Positions 1-7,330 of a stretch of 64,000 bases of DNA are shown here, piece after piece (positions within the stretch are counted from its first letter, which is position 1; each line of letters opens with the position of its first letter). The stretch spans positions 2,375,501 through 2,439,500 of the forward strand of contig NC_014623.1 in NCBI RefSeq assembly GCF_000165485.1, read 5' to 3'. This DNA is from Stigmatella aurantiaca DW4/3-1. GTDB lineage: Bacteria > Myxococcota > Myxococcia > Myxococcales > Myxococcaceae. Position numbers and translations under genes: made by a program. Below the pieces are notes generated by a model. It was not told the DNA's origin. It worked only from the letters and a program-made list of their open reading frames with translations, and did not search any database.

Positions 1-278
1 GGCGAGAAGGCAATCACGTCCACCCGTTGGGCAATGAAGGAGCGGATGGCCTTGATTTGGTTCTCTTGCCGTTGCTGGGCGTCGGAGAATTTCAAGGTGA
101 TACCTTCCGTGGCCGCGGCATCCTTGATGGACTGGGTGTTGGCGGTGCGCCACTCGCTTTCCGCGCCCACCTGGGAGAAGCCGAGAACGATTTTCTTGTC
201 CTTGGCCAGGGCGAGCCCTGGGACGAATGCAAGGACGAGAAGGACCGCGGAGGCAGCGTTGAAGACAGCTCTTTTCAT
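1..278 (-). CDS. YtfQ-like sugar ABC transporter substrate-binding protein (partial, 5' part only)
   Basis: The gene starts at the ATG complementary to 276-278 and runs off the left edge, leaving about 92 N-terminal residues. They show a signal peptide (basic start, hydrophobic core ending in LALA, cleavage near residue 25), then IVLGFSQVGAESEWR and QENQIKAIRSFIAQRVDV. This closely follows the start of E. coli YtfQ, the periplasmic galactofuranose-binding component of an ABC importer. It lies 89 bases downstream of araA on the same strand, so it is probably in the arabinose operon and may bind L-arabinose (inference). The permease and ATPase genes would lie beyond the edge. A GAGAGGGA stretch upstream is a plausible ribosome site. 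Confidence 0.85.
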   Translation of the reverse strand, partial: MKRAVFNAASAVLLVLAFVPGLALAKDKKIVLGFSQVGAESEWRTANTQSIKDAAATEGITLKFSDAQQRQENQIKAIRSFIAQRVDVIAFS

Positions 279-367
279 GGGTCGTCCCTCTCACTGAGCT
301 ACCCTGGTGTGTGGAAACACTGGTCACGAGCGCCAGGTTCGCGGTGACGGTCCAGCAAGCCATCCGC

Positions 368-1870
368 CTAGCGGGCCAGCCGGTAGGCCAAGTCGTTCCA
401 CCGGAGCTCGTTCTTGAGGGCGTGGAGCTCCATGCCTTTGCCGATGTGGATGAACTCGATGCCCACCATCGCCGCGAAGTCCTCGAGGACCTGAGGCGGG
501 ACGGCCCGGCTGAAGCCGGCATGGTGAGCGCCTCCCGCGAGGATCCAGGCTTCGCAGCTCTCCTTGAAGCTGGGGCGGGGCGTCCAGATGGCACGCGCCA
601 CCGGCAGGTGGGGCATGGTCTGCCCGGGCTGGACGACATCGAGCTCGTTGACGATCATCCGCATGCGGCCCCCCATGTCGACCAGGGTCGCGTTGACCGC
701 GGGGCCCGCCGCGGCCTCGAAGACCAGCCGGCAGGGATCGGCCTTCCCTCCGATGTCGAGGGGGTGGATCTCCAGCGAGGGTTTGCCCGCCGCGATCGAC
801 GGGCAGACTTCGAGCATGTGCGCGCCCAGGACGAGCTCGTTCCCCTTGGCCAGGTGGTACGTGTAGTCCTCCATGAAGGAGACACCTCCCGGCAGGCCCG
901 CGCTCATCACCTTCATGATGCGGATGAGGGCGGCGGTCTTCCAGTCGCCCTCCGCGCCGAAGCCATAGCCCTCGGCCATGAGCCGTTGACAGGCCAGGCC
1001 GGGCAGTTGTTTGAGCCCGTGGAGATCCTCGAACGTGGTGGTGAAGGCGCTGAAGCCGCCATCCCGCAGGAAGCCGCGCATGCCGATCTCCTGCCGCGCG
1101 GCGTCGCGCAGCACCGCTCGCCGCTCGCCGCCCTTGCGGAGGGCCGGCACGAGCGAATACTTCTCCTCGTACTCGGCGAGCTGGGCGTCGACCTCGGACT
1201 CGCCCACGTCGGCGATGCGCCCGACGAGGTCGCCCACGGAGTACCCATTCACGGACCAGCCGAACTGGATCTGCGCCTCGACGCGGTCACCACCCGTGAC
1301 GGCCACTTCCCGCATGTTCATCCCGCCGAAGCGGACGATCTTCATGCGCCGCGACTCGGCCAGGCCGCAGGCCGCCCGTGCCCAGCCGTCGAGCTTCGCC
1401 AGGACGTCCTCATCCTTCCAGTAGCCGACGACGATCTTCCGGTCCAACCGCAGGCGGGCGCCGATGAACCCGAACTCGCGGTCGCCATGGGCGGACTGGT
1501 TCAGGTTCATGAAATCCATGTCGATCTTGTCCCAGGGCAGCTCCCGCTCGGTTTGCGTGTGGAGGTGCGCCAGAGGCTTCTGGAGCCGCGTGAGCCCGGC
1601 GATCCACATCTTCGAGGGCGAGAAGGTGTGCATCCAGGTGATGACGCCCACGCAGGCCGGTGAGGCATTGGCCTCGAGGCAGACGTTCAGGATCGCCTCC
1701 GGGTCCGTGAGCGTGGGCTTGCAGACCACGCGGACGGGAAGCTTTCCGGAGGTGTCGAGGAAGCCAGCGATCTTCCGCGAGTCCGCGGCCACCGTCGCGA
1801 GCGCCGCCTCGCCGTAGAGATGCTGACTGCCGGTGAGAAACCACACTTCCTGCTGCTTCAGATCGATCAT
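368..1870 (-). CDS. araA: L-arabinose isomerase
   Basis: This 500-residue protein has the family's normal length and begins with the AraA signature EVWFLTGSQHLYGE. It converts L-arabinose to L-ribulose in the cytoplasm, the first step of arabinose breakdown. The Mn-binding glutamates and histidines are in recognisable contexts (YGFGAEGDWKTAAL, SFMEDYTYHL, GAHMLEVCPS, and a His pair in GGAHHAGFS). Its ATG overlaps the araB stop by the 4-base ATGA arrangement, so the two are co-transcribed and translationally coupled. No truncation or frameshift is seen. Confidence 0.97.
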   Translation of the reverse strand: MIDLKQQEVWFLTGSQHLYGEAALATVAADSRKIAGFLDTSGKLPVRVVCKPTLTDPEAILNVCLEANASPACVGVITWMHTFSPSKMWIAGLTRLQKPLAHLHTQTERELPWDKIDMDFMNLNQSAHGDREFGFIGARLRLDRKIVVGYWKDEDVLAKLDGWARAACGLAESRRMKIVRFGGMNMREVAVTGGDRVEAQIQFGWSVNGYSVGDLVGRIADVGESEVDAQLAEYEEKYSLVPALRKGGERRAVLRDAARQEIGMRGFLRDGGFSAFTTTFEDLHGLKQLPGLACQRLMAEGYGFGAEGDWKTAALIRIMKVMSAGLPGGVSFMEDYTYHLAKGNELVLGAHMLEVCPSIAAGKPSLEIHPLDIGGKADPCRLVFEAAAGPAVNATLVDMGGRMRMIVNELDVVQPGQTMPHLPVARAIWTPRPSFKESCEAWILAGGAHHAGFSRAVPPQVLEDFAAMVGIEFIHIGKGMELHALKNELRWNDLAYRLAR

Positions 1871-3591
1871 GACCCTGCTCCAGTCTCCACGAAGGCGCCG
1901 AACTCGAGGTACTTCGCGTAGAGCGGCGCGTAGTGCTGGGCGCGCTCCGGGCGCGGCCGGTAGGTCTGCTCGGTGCCGGCGGACATGGCCTGCTGTGCTT
2001 CCTCGACCTTGGGGTAGAGACCGGCCGCGGTCGCCGCGAACATCGCCGCGCCGGCGGCCACCGCCTGCTCCGCCGCCGAGACCGCGATGTCCATGTTCAT
2101 CACGTCGGCCAATGTCTGCATGACGAAGGGGCTCTTCCGGGCCACGCCGCCGATGGCGATGACACGGTCAATCCGGATTCCCGTGGACTGGAAGCGCTCC
2201 GCGATGGCACGCGAGCCAAAGGCCGTGGCCTCGACGAGCGCGCGGTAGAGCCGCGGGGCATCCGTTCCCAGGCTGATGCCCGTGATGGCTCCCTTGAGCC
2301 GCTGGTTCGCATCGGGCGTTCTCCGCCCGTTCATCCAGTCGAGCGCCAGGAGGGCATTCTCTTCAGGCGGCAGTGCCTTCGCGGCTCGCTCCAGCTCCGG
2401 GAGGATCCGTTCCGTGAGGGCCTCCGCCAGGGAGCGCTTCGTGGCCTCGTCCGCGCCCGGGAGCTGGGGCAGGAGGACCTCGAGGGGCCAGGTGAGCAGC
2501 GCCTTGAACCAGGCGTAGACATCGCCGAAGGCCGACTGTCCGGCCTCGTAGCCCCGCATGCCCGGAATGATGGAGCCGTCGACCTGCCCGCAGATGCCCG
2601 GGACCACCCGCTCCGGCTCCTGGCCCTTGGGGGCCACGGCCATGTCCAGACAGCTCGTCCCCAGGATCTTCAGGAGTTGGTGAGGCCCGATGTTGCCCCC
2701 CACCGCCCCCATGTGGGCGTCGAAGGCGCCCACGGCCACCACGGTGTCGCGTGGCAAGCCAAGCTTCGCCGCCCATTCGCCGGAGAGGGTGCCGAAGGGG
2801 ACGTCGGAGGTGAAGGTCTCCCGGCCCAGGCTGGCCTTGAGTTCCACCAGGCGTGGGTGGAGCTGGGCGAGGAATGCGTCCTCGGGGTATCCGCCAAAGT
2901 CAGCGTGCCACATCGCCTTGTGCCCCGCGGCGCAGCGGCTGCGTTTGATTCGCGTCAGGTCCGTGCACCCCGTCAGGACGGCGGGAATCCAATCGCAGAG
3001 TTCGAGGACGCTGGTGGCCGCCTGGGCCACCGCGGGCGCCGTCTCGGCCAGCCGGAGGACCTTCGCCCAGAACCATTCGCTGGAGTAGATGCCTCCCTCG
3101 TACTTCGTGAAGTCGGTCCCGCCCCAGGTCCGCGCCGTGTGGTTGATCCGCTCCGCCTGGGCCACGGCGGTATGGTCTTTCCACAGGATGAACATGGCAT
3201 CTGGGGTCTCGCGGAACCCAGGCGTCAGGGCGAGCGGCACGCCGTGCCGGTCCGTGAGGACGGGCGTCGAGCCGGTGGTGTCGGCCGCGATGCCGCGGAC
3301 CTTGGCGGCGGCTTCCGTTCCCGCCTGGGCGAGGGCCCCGGCGATGGCGGCCTGCATCGTCTCCAGGTAGTCGAGGGGGTGGTGGCGGAACTGGTTCTCG
3401 CGAGCGTTGCAGTAGAGCCCTTTGGACCAACGCGGGTAATGCTGGATGGAGACACCCACGGTGCCGCCGTCCGCCACGTCCATGACCACCGCGCGGACGG
3501 AGTCCGTTCCGAAATCAATCCCGATGACGAACGCCTCGCTCTTGCTGGGGGGCTTCAGAGGGACCTCCTCAGTGGGGAGTGGCCAAACCAA
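1867..3591 (-). CDS. araB: L-ribulokinase
   Basis: A FGGY-family sugar kinase of about 574 residues that phosphorylates L-ribulose to L-ribulose 5-phosphate. The N-terminal ATPase fold is clear (VIGIDFGTDSVRAVVMD), and the AraB-specific ENQFRHHPLDYLETM and late FGGY-type motif AIGGVARKSPFVMQTLADV are present. The start is uncertain. The longest frame begins with TTG at 3591 without a good ribosome site. A strong GAGGAGG lies just inside the frame, five bases before a CTG at 3558, which would still give a full-length kinase. It is first in the araB-araA operon, directly behind a LacI-type operator and promoter, and diverges from the LacI-family gene. Confidence 0.95.
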   Translation of the reverse strand: MVWPLPTEEVPLKPPSKSEAFVIGIDFGTDSVRAVVMDVADGGTVGVSIQHYPRWSKGLYCNARENQFRHHPLDYLETMQAAIAGALAQAGTEAAAKVRGIAADTTGSTPVLTDRHGVPLALTPGFRETPDAMFILWKDHTAVAQAERINHTARTWGGTDFTKYEGGIYSSEWFWAKVLRLAETAPAVAQAATSVLELCDWIPAVLTGCTDLTRIKRSRCAAGHKAMWHADFGGYPEDAFLAQLHPRLVELKASLGRETFTSDVPFGTLSGEWAAKLGLPRDTVVAVGAFDAHMGAVGGNIGPHQLLKILGTSCLDMAVAPKGQEPERVVPGICGQVDGSIIPGMRGYEAGQSAFGDVYAWFKALLTWPLEVLLPQLPGADEATKRSLAEALTERILPELERAAKALPPEENALLALDWMNGRRTPDANQRLKGAITGISLGTDAPRLYRALVEATAFGSRAIAERFQSTGIRIDRVIAIGGVARKSPFVMQTLADVMNMDIAVSAAEQAVAAGAAMFAATAAGLYPKVEEAQQAMSAGTEQTYRPRPERAQHYAPLYAKYLEFGAFVETGAGS

Positions 3592-3611
3592 ATCAGCACT
3601 GGACGGGCGGC

Positions 3612-3640
3612 AGTGTGAGCGCTCACATGAGAGGCGTCAA
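3612..3640 (-). promoter_or_regulatory. Candidate sigma-70 promoter of the araBA operon
   Basis: Read on the minus strand: TTGACG (complement 3635-3640), a 17-base spacer and CACACT (complement 3612-3617). The -35 is good and the -10 weak, which suits an activated or tightly repressed promoter. The palindromic operator lies in the spacer and overlaps the -10, so a bound repressor would block polymerase. The element was identified by eye. Confidence 0.5.
3614..3627. promoter_or_regulatory. LacI-family operator, perfect 14-base palindrome TGTGAGCGCTCACA
   Basis: A perfect palindrome with the central CG step typical of LacI/GalR operators. It is the same sequence as the core of the idealised symmetric lac operator. 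It sits between the divergent araB and LacI-family genes and overlaps the araB -10 region. The LacI-type regulator encoded next door is the obvious ligand. Confidence 0.75.
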
Positions 3641-3664
3641 GCCTGTCGCCCAGGACGGATGTTT

Positions 3665-3702
3665 TTGCCACACAGCGTCAAGATTGCCACGAAGCGTCAT
3701 TC
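3665..3702 (+). repeat. Two imperfect 19-base direct repeats upstream of the LacI-family gene
   Basis: TTGCCACACAGCGTCAAGA (3665-3683) is followed directly by TTGCCACGAAGCGTCATTC (3684-3702). The shared parts are TTGCCAC and AGCGTCA at a 19-base pitch, close to two helical turns. This could place two protein monomers on one DNA face. It may be an activator or second regulator site for either divergent transcript. Confidence 0.4.
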
Positions 3703-3711
3703 TGCTAGACA
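3684..3711 (+). promoter_or_regulatory. Possible promoter of the LacI-family gene
   Basis: TTGCCA at 3684-3689, a 16-base spacer and TAGACA at 3706-3711 make a weak sigma-70-like promoter. Transcription would start near 3718, leaving a short leader before the ATG at 3744. The -10 matches consensus at only three positions. Confidence 0.3.
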
Positions 3712-3743
3712 CTCCGGTTGGCCCCGGAAGGAGGGGCCGTCGA

Positions 3744-4793
3744 ATGGTGAGTGGTGCTCACACGGAGCGCAGGACCAAAGAATCCGAGGGCCGCACGGCC
3801 GTAATGGCAGACGTCGCGAAGCTGGCCGAGGTATCCCTCCAAACCGTTTCCCGTGTTCTACACGACAGTCCCAATGTGAGTGATGACACGCGCAAGCGCG
3901 TGCTCAAAGCCATACAGCAACTCAATTACCGGCCGAACGTGGCGGCGCAGGCGCTGGTCACGGGGCGGTCGAGGACGCTCGGCGTCGTGAGTTTCGACAC
4001 CGCGTTGTATGGACCGGCGTCCACGCTGCTTGGCATTCAGGAGGCCGCGCATGACGCGGGCTATGCCGTCAGCATCGCCAGCCTGCGGTCGATGAAGCGG
4101 GCTTCCCTCTTCGAGGCGGTGCAGCGCCTCCGGGGCCAGGGGGTGGAGGGGGTGGTGATCATCGCCCCGCAGAAGTCGGCCGTGGAGGCCCTGCGGCGGT
4201 TGCCTCCGGGCGTGCCGATGGTGGCGGTCGAGGGAGGCCCGGATCATTCGGTTCCCGTGGTCGCCGTCGATCAATTCGGGGGCGCCATGGCGGCCACCCG
4301 GCACCTGCTCGAGCTGGGTCACCGGGCGATCTGGCACATCGCGGGCCCCGCGGACTGGCTCGAGGCCGAACAGCGGGCCGACGGCTGGCGGGCCGCGTTG
4401 AAGGATGCGGGGATCCGGCCTCCCGCGCTGCTGCGCGGCGATTGGAGCGCCCGCTCCGGTTACGAGCTTGGGCGGCAGCTCTTGCAGAAGCCCGAGGTGA
4501 CGGCCGTGTTCGTGGCCAATGATCAGATGGCCCTGGGGCTCTTGCGCCGGCTCCACGAGTCTGGCCGTGAGGCCCCGCGCCATCTCAGCATCGTCGGGTT
4601 CGATGACATCCCCGAGGCCGCCTACTTCACGCCACCGCTCACGACCATCCGTCAAGACTTCGCCGAAGTCGGCCGCCGGTGTCTCCATCTGCTCCTGGGG
4701 CAGCTCGAGAGCCCCGCGAGGCCCTGGGAGCACGTGGAGGTTCCGGCGCAGTTCGTGCTGCGCGAGAGCACGGCCGCCTTGCAGGCCCGCTGA
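3744..4793 (+). CDS. LacI-family transcriptional regulator, probable arabinose operon repressor
   Basis: About 349 residues with a LacI DNA-binding domain (MADVAKLAEVSLQTVSRVLH, then the hinge-helix region around RPNVAAQALVTGRSRTLG) and a periplasmic-binding-protein-like effector domain to the end. The chosen ATG at 3744 has GGAAGGAGGGG eight bases upstream and adds about 20 residues before the HTH. The ATG at 3804 is the alternative. An upstream in-frame extension to 3579 has no support. It diverges from araBA across a gap with a perfect LacI-type operator, so it is inferred to repress araBA and be released by L-arabinose or a derivative. Confidence 0.93.
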   Translation: MVSGAHTERRTKESEGRTAVMADVAKLAEVSLQTVSRVLHDSPNVSDDTRKRVLKAIQQLNYRPNVAAQALVTGRSRTLGVVSFDTALYGPASTLLGIQEAAHDAGYAVSIASLRSMKRASLFEAVQRLRGQGVEGVVIIAPQKSAVEALRRLPPGVPMVAVEGGPDHSVPVVAVDQFGGAMAATRHLLELGHRAIWHIAGPADWLEAEQRADGWRAALKDAGIRPPALLRGDWSARSGYELGRQLLQKPEVTAVFVANDQMALGLLRRLHESGREAPRHLSIVGFDDIPEAAYFTPPLTTIRQDFAEVGRRCLHLLLGQLESPARPWEHVEVPAQFVLRESTAALQAR

Positions 4794-4798
4794 GGGGC

Positions 4799-4990
4799 CT
4801 ACGCCGCCAGGGCCTGGGTGATCGCGGCGATGAGCGCGTCTTCCCGGCCCAGCTCGTGCGCGAGGTCGAACGTCGGAGGATTCGTGCCTCCAGCCGCCCG
4901 TTGGTCACGGCGCTCTTCCACCGGTCCGCCGCGGCCGCTTCGGTGTGCTCGTCACTCAACACCCAGAGGGTGGGGGTGTTGCCATACCTC
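4799..4990 (-). pseudogene. Remnant of an unidentified gene (C-terminal part, frameshifted)
   Basis: The minus strand reads RYGNTPTLWVLSDEHTEA and on through WKSAVTNGRLEA in one frame. A different frame then gives PTFDLAHELGREDALIAA and a TAG stop at 4799-4801. Together these look like the broken 3' end of one gene. The family is not recognised; the start resembles a late alpha/beta-hydrolase strand only vaguely. The rest of the gap between the LacI-family gene and 5161 shows no other gene. Confidence 0.35.
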
Positions 4991-5160
4991 CTTTGACTTG
5001 CATGCCTCCCATGCCTCGGGTACCTCTAGGGAAGGTGCCGAGGGGCGCCTGAACCCGAAAAAGACGACGTCACCCTCGTTGCTGCCGCAGTCCGGTGTGT
5101 TCTCGATGAACTCCTTCCAAGGCCCCCAATCGGGTGAGGGCCGCCAACGAGGGATCATTC

Positions 5161-5727
5161 ATGGGAATCCATCCGCGCGGTGTCTCCCCCCTGTCTTTGC
5201 GTGAGTGCAAGGTCCGAGCATCGTTCCTGCTCAAGGATCTGCTCTCCTCGGATACCGCCCGTTCGGCACGGGCCGTTGAGCGGCTCCGTGCGCTTCCGGC
5301 CTTCGCATCGCTGACACCTGCCGAAGTGCTCGCCCGCCGGGAGTCGGTGCGGCGCAAGCATGCACTGGCCCTCATTGCCCACGAGCAGGGTCACGCGTCG
5401 TGGGCGGAGTTGAGGCAAGTCCTGGGAGAGAAGGCGCCTGCCCAACTCGACACCGAGGCGTTCTTCCTGAAGAACCGGGGCGCCTTCCTCAACCGGTGGT
5501 TCGGCACCTACGCCGAGGCGCTCGCTTCGCTCCGCGAGAAGGGGGGATATCTCTTTCCCTTCCGCGAGCAGTTCTTCATCTGCGAGGCCGGCTTCCTCCG
5601 CGCCCTGGGCATGGATGGCCAGGATCCCGACTGGGAGCGGATGGGGTTCAACTGGGTCGAACCGCTGGAGCCCTCCGCCCGGGACCGGCTCGAGCAGAAG
5701 CTCATCGCGCTGGGTTACGCGAGCTGA
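5161..5727 (+). CDS. Conserved hypothetical protein
   Basis: A cytoplasmic-looking protein of about 188 residues with no signal peptide or membrane segment. The N-terminal part (ASFLLKDLLSSD, then RHALALIAHEQGHASWAELRQ-like sequence) resembles the short helical segment with a GxASWxxL ending that precedes other domains in several uncharacterised bacterial proteins. The middle has an aromatic GGYLFPFREQFFICEAGFL stretch. No function is assigned. The ATG at 5161 has GAGGG nearby and is preferred over the in-frame codon at 5134. It is 38 bases upstream of a GIY-YIG gene and may be co-transcribed with it. Confidence 0.7.
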   Translation: MGIHPRGVSPLSLRECKVRASFLLKDLLSSDTARSARAVERLRALPAFASLTPAEVLARRESVRRKHALALIAHEQGHASWAELRQVLGEKAPAQLDTEAFFLKNRGAFLNRWFGTYAEALASLREKGGYLFPFREQFFICEAGFLRALGMDGQDPDWERMGFNWVEPLEPSARDRLEQKLIALGYAS

Positions 5728-5765
5728 TCCGCTCCTTTTCTTCTCACCACAACAGAAAGACCGCC

Positions 5766-6161
5766 ATGTCCTCGGATGATTCCACTCTTGCTCCGCGTGG
5801 CCAGTCCCGGCGCTCGGAGTTGAAGCAGGCCTACAAGGAGAAGCCTCCCGCCATGGGGGTGTTCGCCATCCGCAATCACGCCAATGGAAAGGTGCTGGTG
5901 GGCTCGAGCCTCAATCTGCCAGGGGCGCTCAACCGGGCCCGCTTCGAGCTGTCCACCGGTATCCACCGCCGGTTCCCCGCCTTGCAGGAAGACTGGGTCC
6001 GCTACGGGGAAGGCAGCTTCTCGTTCGAGGAGCTCGATGTCCTGCCGCCCCCGAAGGAGCCCGGCGTGGATTTGAAGGAAGAGCTCCAGGTGCTGGAGGC
6101 GCTCTGGCTCGAGCGCCTCCGGCCCTACGGTGAGGCGGGTTACAACACCCCACCGGGGTGA
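5766..6161 (+). CDS. GIY-YIG-type nuclease family protein
   Basis: A 131-residue protein resembling the small GIY-YIG-related family whose members begin with RRSELKQAYKEKPPAMGVF. The usual GIY...YIG pair is degenerate: MGVFAIRNHANGKVLVGSS occupies that position. A conserved arginine region (NRARFELSTGIH) and an acidic ELQVLEALWLERL helix follow. Because the canonical Tyr residues are changed, nuclease activity is uncertain and the protein may only bind nucleic acid. No partner function is evident from the neighbours. Confidence 0.75.
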   Translation: MSSDDSTLAPRGQSRRSELKQAYKEKPPAMGVFAIRNHANGKVLVGSSLNLPGALNRARFELSTGIHRRFPALQEDWVRYGEGSFSFEELDVLPPPKEPGVDLKEELQVLEALWLERLRPYGEAGYNTPPG

Positions 6162-6169
6162 GGCACCCG

Positions 6170-7243
6170 TTACCGCTTCGCGCGCTCGTACTGCTTCGGC
6201 CACTGAATGTCGGCGCCCAGCTCCTTGGCGGCGTGCAGGGGCCAGTACGGGTCGCGCAGCAGCTCGCGTGCGAGGATGACGAGGTCCGCCTGTCCCGTGC
6301 GCAGGATGTGCTCTGCCTGGAAGGCGGAGGTGATCATTCCCACGGTGCCGGTGGGAATGCCCGCCTCGCGGCGGACCCGCTCGGCCAGCGATGTCTGGTA
6401 GCCAGGGCCGACGGGGATCTTCGCGGAGGGCACCACGCCTCCGGAGGAGCAGTCCATCAGGTCCACGCCGTCCTCTTTGAGGAGCCGCGCCAGGGCCACG
6501 GAGTCCTCCACCGTCCAGCCTTCCTCCACCCAGTCCGTCGCGGAGATGCGGACGATGAGCGGAAGCTCGTCGGGCCACTTGGCCCGTACGGCGCGCGCGG
6601 CCTCCCGGACGATGCGGATGCGGTTCTCGAACGTGCCGCCGTATTCATCCGTGCGCTTGTTGACGAGCGGTGAGAGGAACTCGTGGAACAGGTAGCCGTG
6701 GGCTGAGTGCAGCTCCAGGAGGCGGAAGCCCGCCGTGTGGGCGCGCACCGCCGTGTCCGCGAAGGCGCGGAGCACCCGATCGATGCCGGCTTTGTCGAGT
6801 GCCTGGGGCACTGGATAGGTGTCCGAGAACGGCTCCGCGGTGGGACCGACGGGCTTCCAGCCACCCGCCGAGGGGCTCACCGCGCCATCGCCCTTCCAGG
6901 GCACTGCGGTGGAGGCCTTGCGGCCCGCGTGGGCGATCTGAATGCCGGGCACCGAGCCCTGCTCGGAGACGAAGCGCGCCAGACGCGCCAGGGGCGCGAT
7001 GTGCTCGTCCTTCCACAGGCCCAGGTCCTGCGGCGAGATGCGCCCCTCGGGGACGACGGCGGTGGCCTCGACGATGACCAGCCCCGCGCCTCCCACGGCC
7101 CGGCTGCCGAGGTGCACGAACTGCCAGTCATTGGAGAAGCCGTCCTCGTACGAGTACTGGCACATGGGGGAGACGGCGATGCGGTTGCGCAAGGTGACGC
7201 TGCGCAAGGACAGGGGCGAAAAAAGGAGGCTGCTCATGCTCAT
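6170..7243 (-). CDS. NADH:flavin oxidoreductase / Old Yellow Enzyme (YqjM class)
   Basis: A 357-residue TIM-barrel flavoprotein. It has the YqjM-class N-terminus with RNRIAVSPMCQYSYEDG, whose Cys tunes FMN in this subclass. Other family segments are IQIAHAGRKAST, HSAHGYLFHEFLSPLVNKR (His pair binding the substrate carbonyl and the barrel strand) and ILARELLRDPYWPLHAAKEL near the C-terminus. It should reduce activated C=C bonds with NAD(P)H; the natural substrate is unknown. The ATG at 7243 and one two codons later are both possible, with GGGAGC just upstream. It is convergent with the GIY-YIG gene. Confidence 0.93.
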   Translation of the reverse strand: MSMSSLLFSPLSLRSVTLRNRIAVSPMCQYSYEDGFSNDWQFVHLGSRAVGGAGLVIVEATAVVPEGRISPQDLGLWKDEHIAPLARLARFVSEQGSVPGIQIAHAGRKASTAVPWKGDGAVSPSAGGWKPVGPTAEPFSDTYPVPQALDKAGIDRVLRAFADTAVRAHTAGFRLLELHSAHGYLFHEFLSPLVNKRTDEYGGTFENRIRIVREAARAVRAKWPDELPLIVRISATDWVEEGWTVEDSVALARLLKEDGVDLMDCSSGGVVPSAKIPVGPGYQTSLAERVRREAGIPTGTVGMITSAFQAEHILRTGQADLVILARELLRDPYWPLHAAKELGADIQWPKQYERAKR

Positions 7244-7330
7244 GACGCTCCCAAATAAACGCAGTGCGCCATGGGCGCACGCATTCCAGAGGGAGCCCCC
7301 ATGGATTCCAACAGGTGACGGAACGGTGAC

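Noticed and set aside
3579-3743. Extended N-terminus of the LacI-family protein
   Set aside because: It would cross the operator and promoter region, and a strong ribosome site precedes the ATG at 3744.
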